This document shows positions 1 through 13,859 of a DNA stretch of 64,000 nt, piece by piece. A program made the position numbers and the translations under genes. Numbering within the stretch: the first letter of the stretch is position 1; the number at the start of each line of letters is the position of its first letter. The DNA lies in the NCBI GenBank assembly GCA_028095005.1, contig CM051460.1, positions 113,371,039 through 113,435,038 on the forward strand, read 5' to 3'. This DNA comes from Rhynchospora pubera (Eukaryota > Streptophyta > Magnoliopsida > Poales > Cyperaceae). Under the pieces are notes generated by a model. The model did not search any database, was not told the origin of the DNA, and saw nothing but the letters and a program-made list of their open reading frames with translations.

Positions 1-15
1 AAATAATTAAAAGAA

Positions 16-420
16 GAGCAGGGTTATGGTGCCACCATTCTATGGTGTCACCAAATGTCACAACTCTTTTTTTTTATTAATATTAATTTAAAAAATTCAA
101 ATGATGAATCCAAACCGTTGATCTTATTCAAATTAACGAGGGATGCATTTTCATATAAATTTTGTAAAATTTGGAGTTCATTTGATACTTGATCAATATG
201 TAAAAAAAAAAAATAAATGAATCTTATTAACTATGTCAAACTAATAAAATAGTTTTGTAAAAAAATTTTTTTTGGATAAGTATACATTTGTTAAAACACC
301 TTCATGTGTCAGATAAGATCGTGAATAAAATATTTATAAATTTTTTTTTGCCTTTGGATCGTTTGTTTGATCAAGCATGCTTTTATTTAAAATATTTTTC
401 AACTTAAAAAATTAGGACAC
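16..420. mobile_element. Half of a Mutator-type MITE (left arm only)
   Basis: The left end GAGCAGGGTT and the inner motif ATCCAAACCGTTGATCTTAT match the elements at 39053-40935 and 48433-48854, which have 9-10 bp target duplications. No matching right arm is visible before 828, so this copy is truncated or decayed; the right limit given is arbitrary. The rest of 420-827 is AT-rich with no recognisable gene. Confidence 0.5.
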
Positions 421-827
421 TATCCATTTTTAAAAAGTATCTCAGTCGAATATCTAGTTCGTATTCAAGACGTATCCTGATCGAATCCGCATGCAAGTCA
501 ATGCATTAAAATAATAAAATTTTTCACATGGAGTATCAGATATGTATCACATGTGTATCCGTAGGGGGTGCGGTATAAAATTGGAATATCTGGTATCCTA
601 ATTATATAACCCACCAAATTAAAACAATACCCTACCGAATGAATTTAATCACTCATCACTTGTTACAAATTTTAAAATTATCCATCTGGTATAAATCTGA
701 ATATTAATTGTAGTTGAATATATCCATATATTGAATGAATTTGATCAAGGTATGTACAAAGTATGGTACCTCAAGTCTTGCTTCATAAATGTGTAGGAAA
801 GGTGAATGGGTAATGATGAACTATTCT

Positions 828-1156
828 TATATCTGTCAGTTTTGTTGCGTTTCGAACGTTTTCATTTCGTTCCGTCTAAATGAAACGTTAAACGAAATGA
901 AAAATCAATTTTATTTCTGAAAACGGAACGGAAACAGAAATGAAAGAAATAAACAGAACGTTAAACGGAACACGAAAATTGACGGAAATGGACTGAAATC
1001 AATAAGAAATGAAGGACATAACGTTAAACGAAATAAAAATCTATTTCGTTTGACGAAACAGAACGAAAACGAAACAACAATTTCGTTCCGTTATCAAAAC
1101 GGAACAAAAACGAAAATGACTGTTTCCGCTTCCGTATGTAACGTTTGACAGGTCTA
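828..1156. mobile_element. hAT-type MITE, CTGTCA...TGACAGGTCTA family, copy 1
   Basis: A 329-bp unit rich in AACGGAAC / GTTCCGTT and AACGTTAAACG. Its right end is TTTGACAGGTCTA and its left end is the decayed inverse (TATATCTGTCAG). Near-identical flanks ACTATTCT (820-827) and ACTGTTCT (1157-1164) fit an 8-bp hAT target duplication with one change. Other copies lie at 46916-47190, 58500-58817 and 58826-59608. Confidence 0.7.
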
Positions 1157-1164
1157 ACTGTTCT

Positions 1165-3580
1165 AACTCTGTCGAAGAGCTTAACCTTCTTCCATCATAT
1201 TCAAAAATTCCAACGGAAACCAAAGTGAAAAATTAAGGGAGAATAACTTTCTTCCAATTTTGGACCAATTTTTGTCACTCTAACTTTAATTAGGTTAAAA
1301 TTTAACTTTTTTTCTCTTGTTTTCTATGCTACTCCATTTTATTTCATTCTAATTTCTAGAATTAGAATGAAGACCTCAAAGGATACGAACTGTTAAGCAT
1401 ACTTAGAAGATCTACTGGAGAAGAGCCGAACCATTTGGATAGGGTTGTTACTCTGAGATGACATCGGATAAGGTACGACCGTATATGTGATAGAGAGAAC
1501 CGAAGCTTTAAGAGGCATATGATAATTCACTGTTTACAGAGCAGAAACATTTGGTACAAAAAAAAGGGGGGAAAAAAACAAGGACCTGAAAGGTGACCTG
1601 TATATCCTACTTACATGCGTACCGGCACATTGTACGGTTTCAAGGTGTCTGAAACCAATACCACTCAAAAAAGAATAAAGTTGTTCATACAATAAAGTAA
1701 GAGAGTCAATGTGCTTTTGTGCAGCTTAATTATGTTTTAAAATGCACAATTGAAGACTTATTGATCTTGCATAGTATATACATTTGAATTTGTAGAAAAA
1801 TAATTAGTACAAGTTTATCATCAAAAGCTTGATTGAGACTTGAACCCAAATTTGGAGCTTTTACAGTTCATTTCTTTTTATTTACATATATGGCTAATTG
1901 TTAAAAATTATTAAAATTAACACCCTTTATTAAATGTTATAACTTTATAATATAATGGCTGTAAGTATATATAAAACAATGCAGTGTAGCTGAGAGCCTG
2001 AGACATGAGGCACAAGGCATATACTTAAATACATATTCTTCATGGCGTCATGATAGCTACATGTCATTTTATCTCATGCGTTTCTTCAGCATATCTACAA
2101 AATTCCATTTAATGCAATTCTTACCCAATAACAGTAAGAGTTCTTATAATCGATCTTATCCGTGCATGTATCAATACAGGAAAGAATTGATTCATGATGA
2201 CACCAAAGATTTGTTGGAGTCTTTCTATCTGTTATATTTGCTTTTTATTGATATCATGCTGATTTATTGCGAGTGTTCAGTGTAACTCAGCTGAGTTCAC
2301 AGGTCCTCTTATTTTCCTTAAATTTAAAATCCTTAAAATATTTTATAAACATTGAAAAAATTGATGTGAATTATTGAAGTTTTGTCATGTATATATTTAA
2401 TGGAAAATTCTTTAGAAAATATCTAAGTACTCTGAAAATTCTCCTGTTAGATTATTTTTTGTTAATATTATTGACAACACGTACATGACACGCTGGACTG
2501 CAGGAAAGAAACCAATTTCAACATTACAAAACGTGTTTTGACTTTTACGTCCATAAAATATTTCTTTGGTCCTATTAAAAAGAGCTTGATTATTCGACGC
2601 AAATGGCCGTTTTTTTTATAGTGAGGGTATGGATTCTCAATTTCCCACGAGTAAAAATCATGTTTAATTTGCAAATTAATTTACATGAAGTACCTGCACG
2701 ATGAGAAAGAAATGAAAAGGAGGAAGCAGAATATACTGATCACATCACAAGGAAGAATAACCCAAAATTCCCAAAATGTAAATAACTCAATTTTCAATTT
2801 GTTCCAATACAATAATTTTTACAAAAAAAAACTTTTAAAATTAATTCTGAGCATCTGATAAAATTATAGACATTCTTGTAAAATCAAAGTAGTTATTTGC
2901 ATATTTTACAAGAAATATGATACATATAATAAACAAGAAAATGAAATACGTTTTAAAAAAAATTAAATAAAAGAAAACTTTGCTGAAAATACTAGTAGAC
3001 TATTTAATTTAAGCCATGCCTGTCCCATGACTCTCCCTCACAAATGTTGCTTTATATACCCCAATTTCCCTCTTAATGACTTAATCATTCTATCAAATAA
3101 TGTTTGTCTCTTTCTGCATGTCCGGAAAATATTACTCTGTTTGCTCCCATACACAACTCAATGTCCCTCTTTTAATTAGACAGTCTAAATCCAAACCCAA
3201 TTTCAATGTGAGAGGAGTTCTGAAAATCCGATTGAATTTTTAATTAGGTTAACTACAATTAATATTTCGATTATGCGTTAATATTTTTAAAAAGTTTCGC
3301 GATTTGTTTATACTTTTTCTACTGCTCGCCGTTAATAACCAACTGTATAACGCCAACTGAGATCCTTAACTAGTGGACGTTTTTGGATCTGAGTCGTCTG
3401 ATTACTAAAAGATGTCCCGTAATTAACACATGGTCCTTCGAAATTTGTACGGTCCGTAAAAATCATCCCGTTCAGATTAAATCAGACAACACAGATCAAA
3501 AAATGATCACTTATCGCTTTCTTTTGAGCCGACCAGAGGATCGGGACTCCGTATAACGCAGTGTTAGATATCCTATAACC
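1165..3580. other. AT-rich intergenic DNA
   Basis: No gene recognised. Short frames (for example near 2061 and 2468) have no family signature or splice context. Around 1370-1560 base composition is more balanced, but every frame contains stops. A TATA-like TTTATATACC at about 3050 is followed by a pyrimidine-rich stretch, with no convincing coding exon downstream. Confidence 0.6.
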
Positions 3581-3706
3581 TTGCAATATGTCGGCGTGCC
3601 AAACAGTGTGTCAACATGCGAATTTGTTTTTTTTTTTTTTATTTTGCAATATGTCGTCATGCCAAACAGCGTGTCAACGTGTGAACTTTTGGGCAAGTGT
3701 GTAATT
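3581..3706. repeat. Direct repeat, 63-bp period, two copies
   Basis: TTGCAATATGTCGGCGTGCC (from 3581) recurs as TTGCAATATGTCGTCATGCC from 3644, and both continue AAACAG(T/C)GTGTCAAC. A poly-T run lies between the copies. A diverged relative of the GTTTGGAT-type MITE follows at about 3715-3865. Confidence 0.75.
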
Positions 3707-3714
3707 TTGTAGGA

Positions 3715-3865
3715 ATTTAGGAAATTTGCAATTCTAGACATAAATTTATTGGAAGTGTATAACTTTGTGAAGAGTTTAAATTATTTGTAATAAATTTGAC
3801 ATATGAAATTCCGGGAATTTGCAATTCCCTCTTATTCCAACCCCATCCAAACGCCCCCAAAAGGT
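3715..3865. mobile_element. Diverged relative of the GTTTGGAT MITE family
   Basis: It contains the family core (GTGTATAACTTTGTGAAGAG, then CCATCCAAACGCCCCC) seen in the well-preserved copies at 6014, 19565, 22484 and 25170. The left terminus is not clear. Confidence 0.4.
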
Positions 3866-4635
3866 ATTACATGTTTTTTGTTTTGTTTTTTTTTCTTTTG
3901 TTTTTTTAATAGTTGTCCTTCCATTGTATAATCCACACAAATGCTACAAAGCTCTTGCTGTAATTTTTTTCGCGAGAAAGCCATATCAGATTGTTTTTCC
4001 CCCCATCTGTTATAAATATAATAGTTAAAACTTAAAACTATATGTGAGCATCTTAATCTGTAAAAGGACTCCCACTCTCCAAGATATTCAAGTCTAAAAG
4101 AATATTTAGCTGAATTTGATTGTTGGGAATATCCATATCCTTTTTAATTGGTTTAGCTGTATTTTAACGTTGTAGTGCCTGTAAATAATTCACGTGGGAA
4201 TATCCAATATCCCTTTTAATCGGTTTTATCGAAATTTTAATCAAGTTTTTTTTATATAAAAAAACTATTTAGGGGGTTTATATTAATTTTTATTGTGTTT
4301 GAAATTTAATTTACATTTGTAGGTACTAATTAATTACATTTAGTGTTAATTGCATGTACTCTGCCTAGTATAATTTGTAAGGAGTTTTAGAGATGCAATT
4401 CCGAAATAAACCAAGTCTACCTTCATTTCAACATATTAGTATATTGTTTTGGGTTAGTACACTTTGTAGGAGCGTATCTCAAGCAGTTTGCGGAAAGATC
4501 ATGATAGCGATTATATAGCGTCTAGTGGTTTACTATACATGTAACTGATTGCTTTTAATCAAATACTATACTATAGCTGCTACATCATAGTTGTCACAGA
4601 GTACAGACCATATATAGCTTTCAATTAATAATACA
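3866..4635. other. AT-rich intergenic DNA, no gene seen
   Basis: Contains two related stretches, GGGAATATCCATATCCTTTT (about 4125) and GGGAATATCCAATATCCCTT (about 4197), roughly 72 bp apart, suggesting an old local duplication. Nothing coding is recognised. Confidence 0.5.
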
Positions 4636-4645
4636 TTATTATAGT

Positions 4646-5061
4646 GAGAAAGTTTAATATGCACCATAGTGCATAGAGCTTTCTATGCACCGCGGACTTT
4701 TTCGGAAGTATTTTTGGAAATTGACAAAACTAATTTAACTAATCTAATCTAAATATTTAAATCTCATAGAAAATCAAATTTTACAATTTTTGAGATTTTA
4801 TTACTATTTTTTCTGAATTTTTTAAAACATGCCATTTTTTGGAATGTTAAACTATTTACAATATTCCAAAAATGGCATGTTTTAAAAAATTCGAAAAAAA
4901 TAGCAATAAAATCTCAAAAAATGTAAAATTTGGTTTGCTATGAGATTTCAATATGTAGATTAGATTGGTTAAATTAGATTTGTCAATTTACAAAAATATC
5001 CCCGAAAAAGTCCGCGGTGCATAGAAAGCTCTATGCACTATAGTGCATATTAAACTTTCTC
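4646..5061. mobile_element. Mutator-type (MULE) foldback MITE with perfect 10-bp target duplication
   Basis: The 416-bp element is nearly all inverted repeat. The left arm begins GAGAAAGTTTAATATGCACC and the right arm ends with its complement. TTATTATAGT is found directly on both sides (4636-4645 and 5062-5071). Long terminal inverted repeats plus a 9-10 bp duplication are the Mutator superfamily signature. No transposase is present, so it is non-autonomous. Confidence 0.88.
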
Positions 5062-5071
5062 TTATTATAGT

Positions 5072-6013
5072 TCCGTATGGCAAATGGTGCTCATATAATT
5101 TGATCTACATTATACCATAGTATAAGAATATGTATTTGTTCACTGATGTTAACATAGTTTTGGAAGATAGTAACAATCCATGCTGCATTATTAGTACTTG
5201 ACAGCAATATATACTACTACAACACTTTCATAGTCTTTTAAGGGGGGATGTATAGATATGGTCGCTTGACAATCAACTCTGAAATTTTTCTTATCAAAAT
5301 ACAGAGAATACACTTATCAATTCTTTGCTATTTAATTCCATATAGAGAATAAATTATCAATTTTGGCAATTTTTTTTGTTAACACAATTTTTATTGGTTC
5401 CAACAAAGGTCGTTGTAACTTGTAACAGAAAAACATGACACGAAAGAATAAAAATAGTATAAATAAAATGTTAGAGCCAAAATCTATGTACCTCTGTAAT
5501 TACCTCAAGCATCTTTTGGGAATTTTTTTTTTTTTTTACTTCCCTGAAATAAATTTCAACTATTCTAAATAAATATTATGAATAACCAGAAGGTGTTTTT
5601 CGTTCCTTTTCGTCCAAAACGGCAACAATGTTAACATAAATTAAAGATCAGAGAGTATGTCAGTCTCGGACTAGGAGCTTGAAAATTTTGTAGAAATTAT
5701 GTACTCGTTGCAAATCTATAAAAAAAATTATATAAAACTAGCATCCGAACCCGTGCAATGAACGGAACAATTTTTCGGAAGGAAATAATTAATTTGGACA
5801 AGTTTTTATGTATGGACAAATTTTTATGTGGAAAATAAGCGGGCACAAAATTAATTGTCCATTTATTTCAATTTTAGATGAAAAATAAAAAAATTATATA
5901 CATTTTTATCTTGAAATTTCCAGCCAAAGACATATCATATCAAGTTTTGATTAACAATCAACGATCTAGATTTTTTCTAATAGAGGTGAATATTCGAAAG
6001 TCATGGATACACA
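5072..6013. other. AT-rich intergenic DNA, no gene seen
   Basis: Homopolymer runs and short random frames only. The frame around 5878-6060 runs into a MITE and is not a gene. Confidence 0.6.
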
Positions 6014-6169
6014 GGTGCGTTTGGATCGTTGGAAGAAAGAAGAAGAAGAAGGAAGAATAAGAAAAAAAATTATAAACAATCCAAACTCTTCACAAAATTA
6101 CACACTTCCCAATACTTCTTCCCACTTCTTCCCTTCTTCCCTTCTTCCCACACTTATCCAAACGCACCC
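6014..6169. mobile_element. GTTTGGAT-family MITE, copy 1
   Basis: The termini GGTGCGTTTGGAT and ATCCAAACGCACCC are inverted repeats. The inner sequence (ACAATCCAAACTCTTCACAA, then repeats of CTTCTTCCC) is almost identical to copies at 19565-19721 and 22484-22639. The superfamily is uncertain; PIF/Harbinger-like ends with a 3-bp duplication are possible. Confidence 0.8.
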
Positions 6170-6264
6170 AAAGAGTAGAGAAAATGTTAGAATTAGTACT
6201 TACTCTCCGTTCGACTCCTCTCAAATCAACTCCTATCTAGTATCTACACTACCAGAATTTCGTT

Positions 6265-6560
6265 TTACTGCGTCGCAACACCAACGTGTTGGCGTCCCTC
6301 AATTAAATAGGGACGCAGAAAGGAAAAAGCGGACTTGAGGACTTCTAAGCAGCGTCGTTAGGCTGACGAATATTAGTAGGGACGCGACAACCCTCTACCT
6401 AGAGACGCTATCTAGTTCTCTGTAGGGACCCGAATATACTGAATTTAACTTGCGTCAGTATACCGACATAAATCAATAGGGACGCGTATTAGTTAGGTCG
6501 CGTAACTCTTTCAGATAGAGACGCAAATATTTTTTCTTACAGGCGCGCGTAGTTGGCGTC
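6265..6560. repeat. CACTA left subterminal repeat zone
   Basis: GGGACGC, TGCGTC and GACGC motifs recur about every 20-40 bp in both orientations. Such arrays bind the element-encoded TNPA-like protein in characterised CACTA transposons; that role here is inferred. Confidence 0.65.
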
Positions 6561-7006
6561 GCTAGTTGACACATATCAACACGGACCCTAATAATCAAAT
6601 TACTAAATTTTTTAAATTAAAATTACTTGGTGATTTAATGTGTTAGTATTTCGACGCATATATGGATCAATATTTGGTAAACATTGCTTCGTTTTCTGAT
6701 GTGTACCAGTTTCAGTTTCAGTACCATTTTTTTTTTGTTGTGTACCATTTTCAATACCAATCATTCATTGTGTATATATCAACCCAATACCCAAATCCAT
6801 TAAAAAGTTAACCATGAACGCTTTTATTGTAAACGGTTAATATTAGATCCATAAATCAAGTAAATATTTCAAAACAACACACATCAAGAGTAAGAAACAT
6901 AAGTACAAAATATGCATCTGGAGTCGGTAAATAAAATGCATGAAACTAAAACTGATGAATATAACACATGGATCTCTAATTCTATCAAACAAGCTTGAAT
7001 GCAATG

Positions 7007-7009
<3 letters not shown>

Positions 7010-7045
<36 letters not shown>
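7010..7045. repeat. (TA)n microsatellite
   Basis: Uninterrupted alternating TA run directly readable in the sequence. Confidence 0.95.
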
Positions 7046-7047
<2 letters not shown>

Positions 7048-10000
7048 CATTTATAATTGAATTTAATAAAAGCCAACACATATGACATAAATCCATAATT
7101 GCATTCAATGAGAACCAACCGAATTTGAATTTGATATATCTAATCTCTCAACACAACATAACTCTAAATCATACATCATGGAAAATTCATGCAAAGTCTA
7201 ATCTAATGGACTAACAGAATTAAAAGATTAAAGTATTTAAAAGAAAAGTCGGTGTAGAGTAGTTTTCACATGTGTCTAGCACACCTATAAGTTCTTGCCT
7301 ATTCAACAATCCAAAAAAATAAAATGAGTTAGAATAACAAGAATTTTTTTTGCTTCAACAATCCAGCACACCTGGTTTGAATAACAAGGTACCATCTTTT
7401 CTTTTGATAATTGCTTATATGTAATAAGCATGTTTGGAGCATGCTTGGAGCTTATGAAAACTTTACAAAAAAGAATCTCATAGTTGATAGTACTTAATAT
7501 GTAAGCTACATAATACATTACCTATTTTGGTGCATTAGCTCATTCTACTTACATTAGCTCATGGCCAAATTATTATCTCATGCTATTTAATGTACTGTCA
7601 TATATTCATCTATAGAAGGTACATTAGCCCTCAGTTCTCACTATTTTGGTACATGAAGCAAGTGTAACACATACCTTTATAAAAAAAAATGCTGTCATAG
7701 CCGAACGAGCAACGCTGCTCGGAGTCTCTACAAAGTAGAGAAGTGAATGGCTCCAGTAAGCCTTCTGTGTTTCCTAACGACTGCTAGCTTCCATGTGTTT
7801 GTGTTTTCAAGTGGTAGTGCAGACCTTTTATTTTAACAAAATAATTCAATTCCATCACATGAGATTCAGTTTCATCATAACCCAGCAAGTATGTATAATT
7901 AATCTCTCTAAATAATTCAAGAATTAACTGTACAAAATCTCTCTAAATAATTTATCTGGATTATATCTAATCTTTGGCAATATTCCACAGTTAATTCTAA
8001 TCTAGACTATTCACCTTGAGTGCATCATCAAGAACCACTTATCCTTGAATATTCAACAATACCTTGATTCAATGGTGCCTCAATTAAAAGTAACTAAACT
8101 CAATTCGCCCTGAAATGTACAACTTAGCCCAACTAACCCCAAGCATTTCATTCAAGCTTCAATCTTCTTTGCCAAATAAAATCAAAGTTCTGTAATCATG
8201 CCTAAAATATACTAATTGAATCTTTATTTACCCTAATATTGTAAATGTAATTATGGAAGACAACAATGAGAGTAGAAAAAAGCGGGAACAATGACTTTTA
8301 ACCTTTACCAGTGACTTTTAACCTTTACCAATGTTATATACTGATTCAAGATCCTCCATAGAAAGGTTTTAAGAAATGAACCTTTGAAATACAATGAACT
8401 CTCAGTTTTGAAATAATGTCCTAGTAGATCTCCACCATAATTTTAATTTAATTTGCCCAATTAAACCTATATTTGCATAAAACTTAAGTACCAGTTCTCA
8501 TCACTATACCCAAAATTTATGTCGTCTAATCAAAACAACCCAAATGAAAACAAGGACTGAAAAGAGTACAGAAACAATCAAGAATTGAGATTACAGAATT
8601 TTACTAAGCCAATTGAGACTAACCCTAATTACATAATTTGAGATTACATAACCTAGTTCAAATACTAATAAAAACCCGTTTTCATGATCAAATACAGATT
8701 TTGAGATTGCAATACTCGATATTACAGAACTTTACAGAACTTTATTATTAATATAAAAAGAAAAATAAGTTAGAGAAGCATACATCTGACCTAAAGTGAA
8801 GAAATCAAACAACTAGCCTCTAACCTAAAGAGAAGAGAAATGAAGTAAGATAAACATTACTTTACCAATTCAAATCTATCCTATTTGGTTGCAAGATTAT
8901 ATACAGAATTTACTGGTAAACAAAGCACAATTAGGAAATGAATTTACTATTAAAGTCTGACAGAATTTGAGATTGCAATGCTCAATATTATCGAATTTTA
9001 CTAACCCCTTAATTTCTCATCTAATAGCTCGTTTCAACTCGTCAATTAGTTTAATTGAAGCAAGAATTTACTACTAAAGGGAGAAGAGAAAGAGGATATA
9101 AGAAGCCATACTATCAGATCTGAGGAAGAAAGTAAGAAGCTCTAAACCAATATGAGGAAGTGAGAGAAGAGGAAGAAAGTAAGAAATTGAGAGAAAATAA
9201 ATGTAGAAAAGGGAGGAGAAAATTGAGGGAAAATTGAATAAAGTAAGAAGTCATACCTTCAGATTTGATTTTCTGTCGAATTGATGGAAAGATTATATAT
9301 AGGATAAAGGCGAAATTTTTTTGGAGGGAGACGCGAAACATTTTTTTTGGAGGGAGGCGAAATTTTGCCGCACAAGAAGATTTTCATCGGCCGAAATTTT
9401 TCCATCAAGCTAAATAAATTTTTCCATTGCACAAGAAGATTCTCTGATTAAGCGCGAAAAGTTTTAGGGGGAATAAATTTTGGAGGGATAAATTTCATCA
9501 ATCGAAAAAATGATTTTGGCAGAAGAGATTGGTTTTGATCGGATTTGGTGAAGAGATAAGATTTTCTAATTTGGGGTAGAGATTGGTTTTGACTTTTGAG
9601 CAAGCGCAAAAAATTTGGGAGCTCCACATGTCATCGATAGGGAGCCCCACATGTATATCATTATATTTTCTAATGCGTTGTTTAAAGAAAAAAACAAAAT
9701 AGTTTCAATGTGATGTATAATATTCACAACAAACTCATATAGTCATTATGACAGCTGGCTCAAAACGTATAAAAATCTAAGAACTTGTGGATATTCATTT
9801 TATTATTTGAAACTGCAAACATTTACATGTAATGTAAATATATGGTGAGACTTGCAAATTAATATTTCTCATGTCGTATACTAAAGTGATATATTAAAGC
9901 TAGATATATATAATATAAGATTATAGAGAACTATATATTGGAAAACGTATGCTTATAGAACATAAACTTTTTAGGTATATTTTGACAATTAGTGCGAAAA

Positions 10001-10784
10001 TAAAGTTAAGCGCCTGAATTTTTGTAGTAAATATAAAATTTTTAACTAGTAAAGTTTTTACCTGAAAAATAGTATTTTTAATTAGTATTTCGACCATTAC
10101 ATGCGTTTTTTTTAAATTATTCATTTATATTCTAATTTGTAGAATTGTGCTATACTTTAGAAACTATCAAACAACATATTTTATGATTATGTTTCATATG
10201 TAAAAGATTTAGAAATATATCAAATTTATTCTAAAAACATTTAAACAAAAATTTTGAAACTCAAAATCTAAAAAAAATATTTTTGGATTAAGTGAAATTT
10301 TGTAATATCCTCTTGTAAATTTCGTCCTATTCTCTTTTGATGATAATTTATCTATATTTTTTTTGTTCATCCCTCCGGTTTAATGATTAGTGACATTATT
10401 ATTCATTCACAATGCTGTTATAATTTATTCACTAAATATTTAAATAGATTGCTGAAGCACGTAGGATTTGAAAAAGTATATTCATTCTCGGAAATATTAT
10501 TATTCAATCAGTTTAACGGAGAGTCATCAAATACAAAAGTATATTGAAATAAGAAATTCAAATTACGAATTCAAATTACGCCAAAAATATTTAGAATGAA
10601 ATACTTTCTTGTATAAAAAGAAAAGGTGACAAAATTAATTTTCAATTGTGAAACTCATATGCATATGAGAAAAATAAATAAAGACGCATTATTATAGAAA
10701 ATTCATTAGCAACAGCATTAATAAAAGAAATAACACTATCATATTTTATTTGTTAAAAAAAACTTAAATACTAATTACCACTAG

Positions 10785-10935
10785 CACGACACGACACATA
10801 TCAATTTCCGTAGCGTATCGATCTTTTCCTCTACTTAGCACGACACGACACGACACGACACGGTTTCAAATCCGACTTATGTCAACACGACACTACATGA
10901 TGTCAAACACGACCGTATTTACCACGACACACCAC
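10785..10935. repeat. ACGACAC-rich short tandem repeats
   Basis: CACGACACGACAC recurs several times between 10785 and 10935; related CGACACGATACGACA sequence lies at about 13035-13055. This pattern is common in ends of plant hAT-like MITEs, but no paired termini or target duplication could be placed. Confidence 0.5.
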
Positions 10936-12561
10936 AATACGACAACATTGCAATTCATTGGACTTTAAATATTGCGATATGATAATTTAGACAAATGAAA
11001 ATGAATAATATTCAATGGACAGTGGAAAAAACGGTGGGATAATCGCATAATCTTTTTCTAATCCTTACTCTACAATGCACCTCTGCAATACATATTTTAA
11101 ATTCCTTAGATCTTAATTGGAAAGCTGATGGTGACTCATTGTATTTTAATTGGAGCATTGAAATTACATTTAGTATATTTCTGCCTCCCCAATTAATTTC
11201 ACCAGAAACTTTTCATTTAGGCGCTAAAGTTTGCATCTGAAAACGCTTGTAATTCCCTCCAAAAAAATTTCATTTAGGCGCTAAATTCGTTTTTCCAAAA
11301 TATTATTGCGCCTCTTTTTTATAGTGCCGCTTCCAACTGGAATGAGATTATTGAAGCATATATTCTTCCATGACAAGTGCCAATTTATGAATGGTTGCTT
11401 TGAATGTGTCATAAATTCATGTTCATGGAAATTTTAAGCTACAATACGTAGAAGATGCATGAGTTTAACAATATGATTTTGGGTGATTGTATCATACAAA
11501 TAAAATTATTTATTTTTCCTTAAATTTAATTTTCCAAAATAAATATTGAATACATTTTTAAAAAGAAAAAATTATGAAAACCTTGAAGTAAATTTTATGA
11601 CATTAATATTCATTCACCAATGCATGCTGCAGAAATCATGCATAAAAATTAGTGATAAAATTATATATGTAACTGTATGTAAACAATTGCGAACCTAAAT
11701 TTCAAGATCAAGATGGTAGATGGAACTTATAAATTTCTTCAATAATTTATTATATTTTTATATTTTAAATATTATTTAAATATTTTTAATGAATAAATTA
11801 TAATATGGCTTAGCAAGTTTAACATATTTTTATATGAGAAATGTATAAATTACAAAAATACTATAGATTTTCTATCCAATTGTGAGACATAGTGATCTCT
11901 ACAATTAAAATAGTACTGATTTCCTTATCAACAGGTTCCATGATTGGATTTTGTAATTAAGTATATATTTCTTGATTATCAAAAGAAGAAGGCTCCAAAG
12001 GTTTTAGTTCTGTAATATCTAAAGCCAACATGGATGAATGGTTAGATGTACTAAAATTTTTCCTACAAGACCTGTACAAGTACAATAAGGTGGCCATTAT
12101 CGTAATGCAAATGCTATTTTGTGCACAAAAATTATAATAATTGTAATATTAAGAGATTAATTATATAAAGAGATTAAATCATGAATATATTAAAATTAAT
12201 TTGTCATATTTAACCAGATTCTTTCATTTATTGACATCTTGATTGAGTATACCAAATCAACTCTATATTCGCATATATTTTTCCTTTAGGCATATTCTCA
12301 CGAATTACCATTAATATTTTAATTAAAAATATAAAACATAAATATCTTAATTTTAACATAAAAATTAAAAAATTATTATATATTTTTTTCAAAAATAATT
12401 TTTATTATATCCTTAGTAAAAAAAATAAATAAATTATAAATAGCTTGACACGTTTAACATGTGTATCAACATGACATGAACGACACATTGAAAATATTAA
12501 CTTGTGTCAACATGATGCAACACGAGTTTCAATACACACATATTTGACATGACACATTTAC

Positions 12562-12660
12562 AATTAGGGGTGAAAACGGGGCGGATACGGGGCGGATAGT
12601 GGTCATACCATATCCGTATCCGTATCCGCATCCGCATCCGCATCCGTATCCACTTTCATA
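12562..12660. repeat. hAT-like end with TATCCG/CATCCG hexamer array
   Basis: TTAGGGGTGAAAACGGGGCG resembles hAT-type termini (TAGGGGTG...). It is followed by GGCGGATACGGGGCGGATAG and then about eight copies of (T/C)ATCCG on the same strand, so the two blocks can pair as a hairpin. No matching right end is found nearby. Confidence 0.45.
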
Positions 12661-13859
12661 TAAAATTTGATGCAAAAATAATTTTTAGAAAAGCCCTTGA
12701 ACAATTAAAAGTCTCAAATACAAATTTTTTAAAAAAAAATTCTAAATTGTTTAAACAAGTAAAATATTTTAAATTTTAAAAATAAAAATTTTATAGCACT
12801 GAATTATTTATAATTGTGCGAGCATAGATATAAAATTAATGTATCTAAAACATCAAATTTTGTGAATTTCTAAAATATAAAATATTTTTTATGAAATAAA
12901 AAATTTAGTGACATTAAAATTGTTACTAATATAATTGGTAATAGTAAGAAATATTCGCCACATGGTCAATAATATTACTTGCATCTAACTTATAATTCTT
13001 GGTATTTGATACGACATAGCATGATACATTGACACTACACGACACGATACGACAAGTTTATAATATCCTAACGACAACCAATCATAATAAGTCATATGCA
13101 TCTATCATATGAAAAATCTTACACACCAATGAATAACCATGAATTCAATCAAACAATCAATACAATATGTATATTTGAAAATCAGATTTAATTATGCAGA
13201 TACAATAATCTACTATGAAATATTTACATATTAAAATTAATTAATTGATTTTATGATATTTTCATTGTTTCACTAATCAAATCTTTAATACCCTTAATAC
13301 ATATATCGTTTATTTTAAAGATATAAATGACGGATTTGATAAATTAATATCCAATATCTATACGTACAATATAAAAGATATATAAATTTACCTTTGCTAT
13401 AATTATTTTATTATTGTTGATGTCAATTAATATGATAAAATATATTATGATCTTTCATTTGATTTTTTAGTCATTATTTTCTTCCTAATTCTTTTTCACT
13501 GCCTCCTTCCTAAAATTTTTATGAAAATTGTCAACCATGTTCAAATTTCGCCAAAAAATTTCAACTCAAGAAGTTGAACTTAAAAACATTTTTCACAAAT
13601 TTTATTTCCCTCTCTAATTTACAGATTTCCCGCCGCTAACCCTTCATTTCCTTCTGCCCAAAACCCTAGATCTACGCCACCCATACCCCTTATTTTCTTT
13701 TTTTCACGAAAAAAATCCAAATCGCCTATTTAGAAGTAGATCTGACGGCTCCAATCGCCTCTCTAGAACTAGATAGACTCCGTTCCCTCTCTCTCTCTAT
13801 TTATTCAACAAAAAGAAGAAGTAAAGCCAGAAAAGAGGGAATACAATCTTCGCTTCTAG

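Larger units (their letters stand above)
6600..13600. other. CACTA interior, AT-rich filler
   Basis: No intact gene is seen. It includes a (TA)n microsatellite (about 7010-7045), ACGACAC-rich patches near 10785-10930 and 13010-13055, and a hexamer run at 12600-12655. Purine-rich DNA around 9060-9340 gives a minus-strand frame with no recognisable domain. Remnants of older hAT-like insertions are likely but their ends are unclear. Confidence 0.5.

Noticed and set aside
3045..3130. Core promoter (TATATACC plus pyrimidine patch)
   Set aside because: No coding exon or conserved transcript feature follows, so the motif is likely chance.
7680..7800. tRNA-like or structured RNA (hairpin GAGCAACGCTGCTC)
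   Set aside because: The short hairpin does not extend to a cloverleaf; no T-loop GTTCRA in place.
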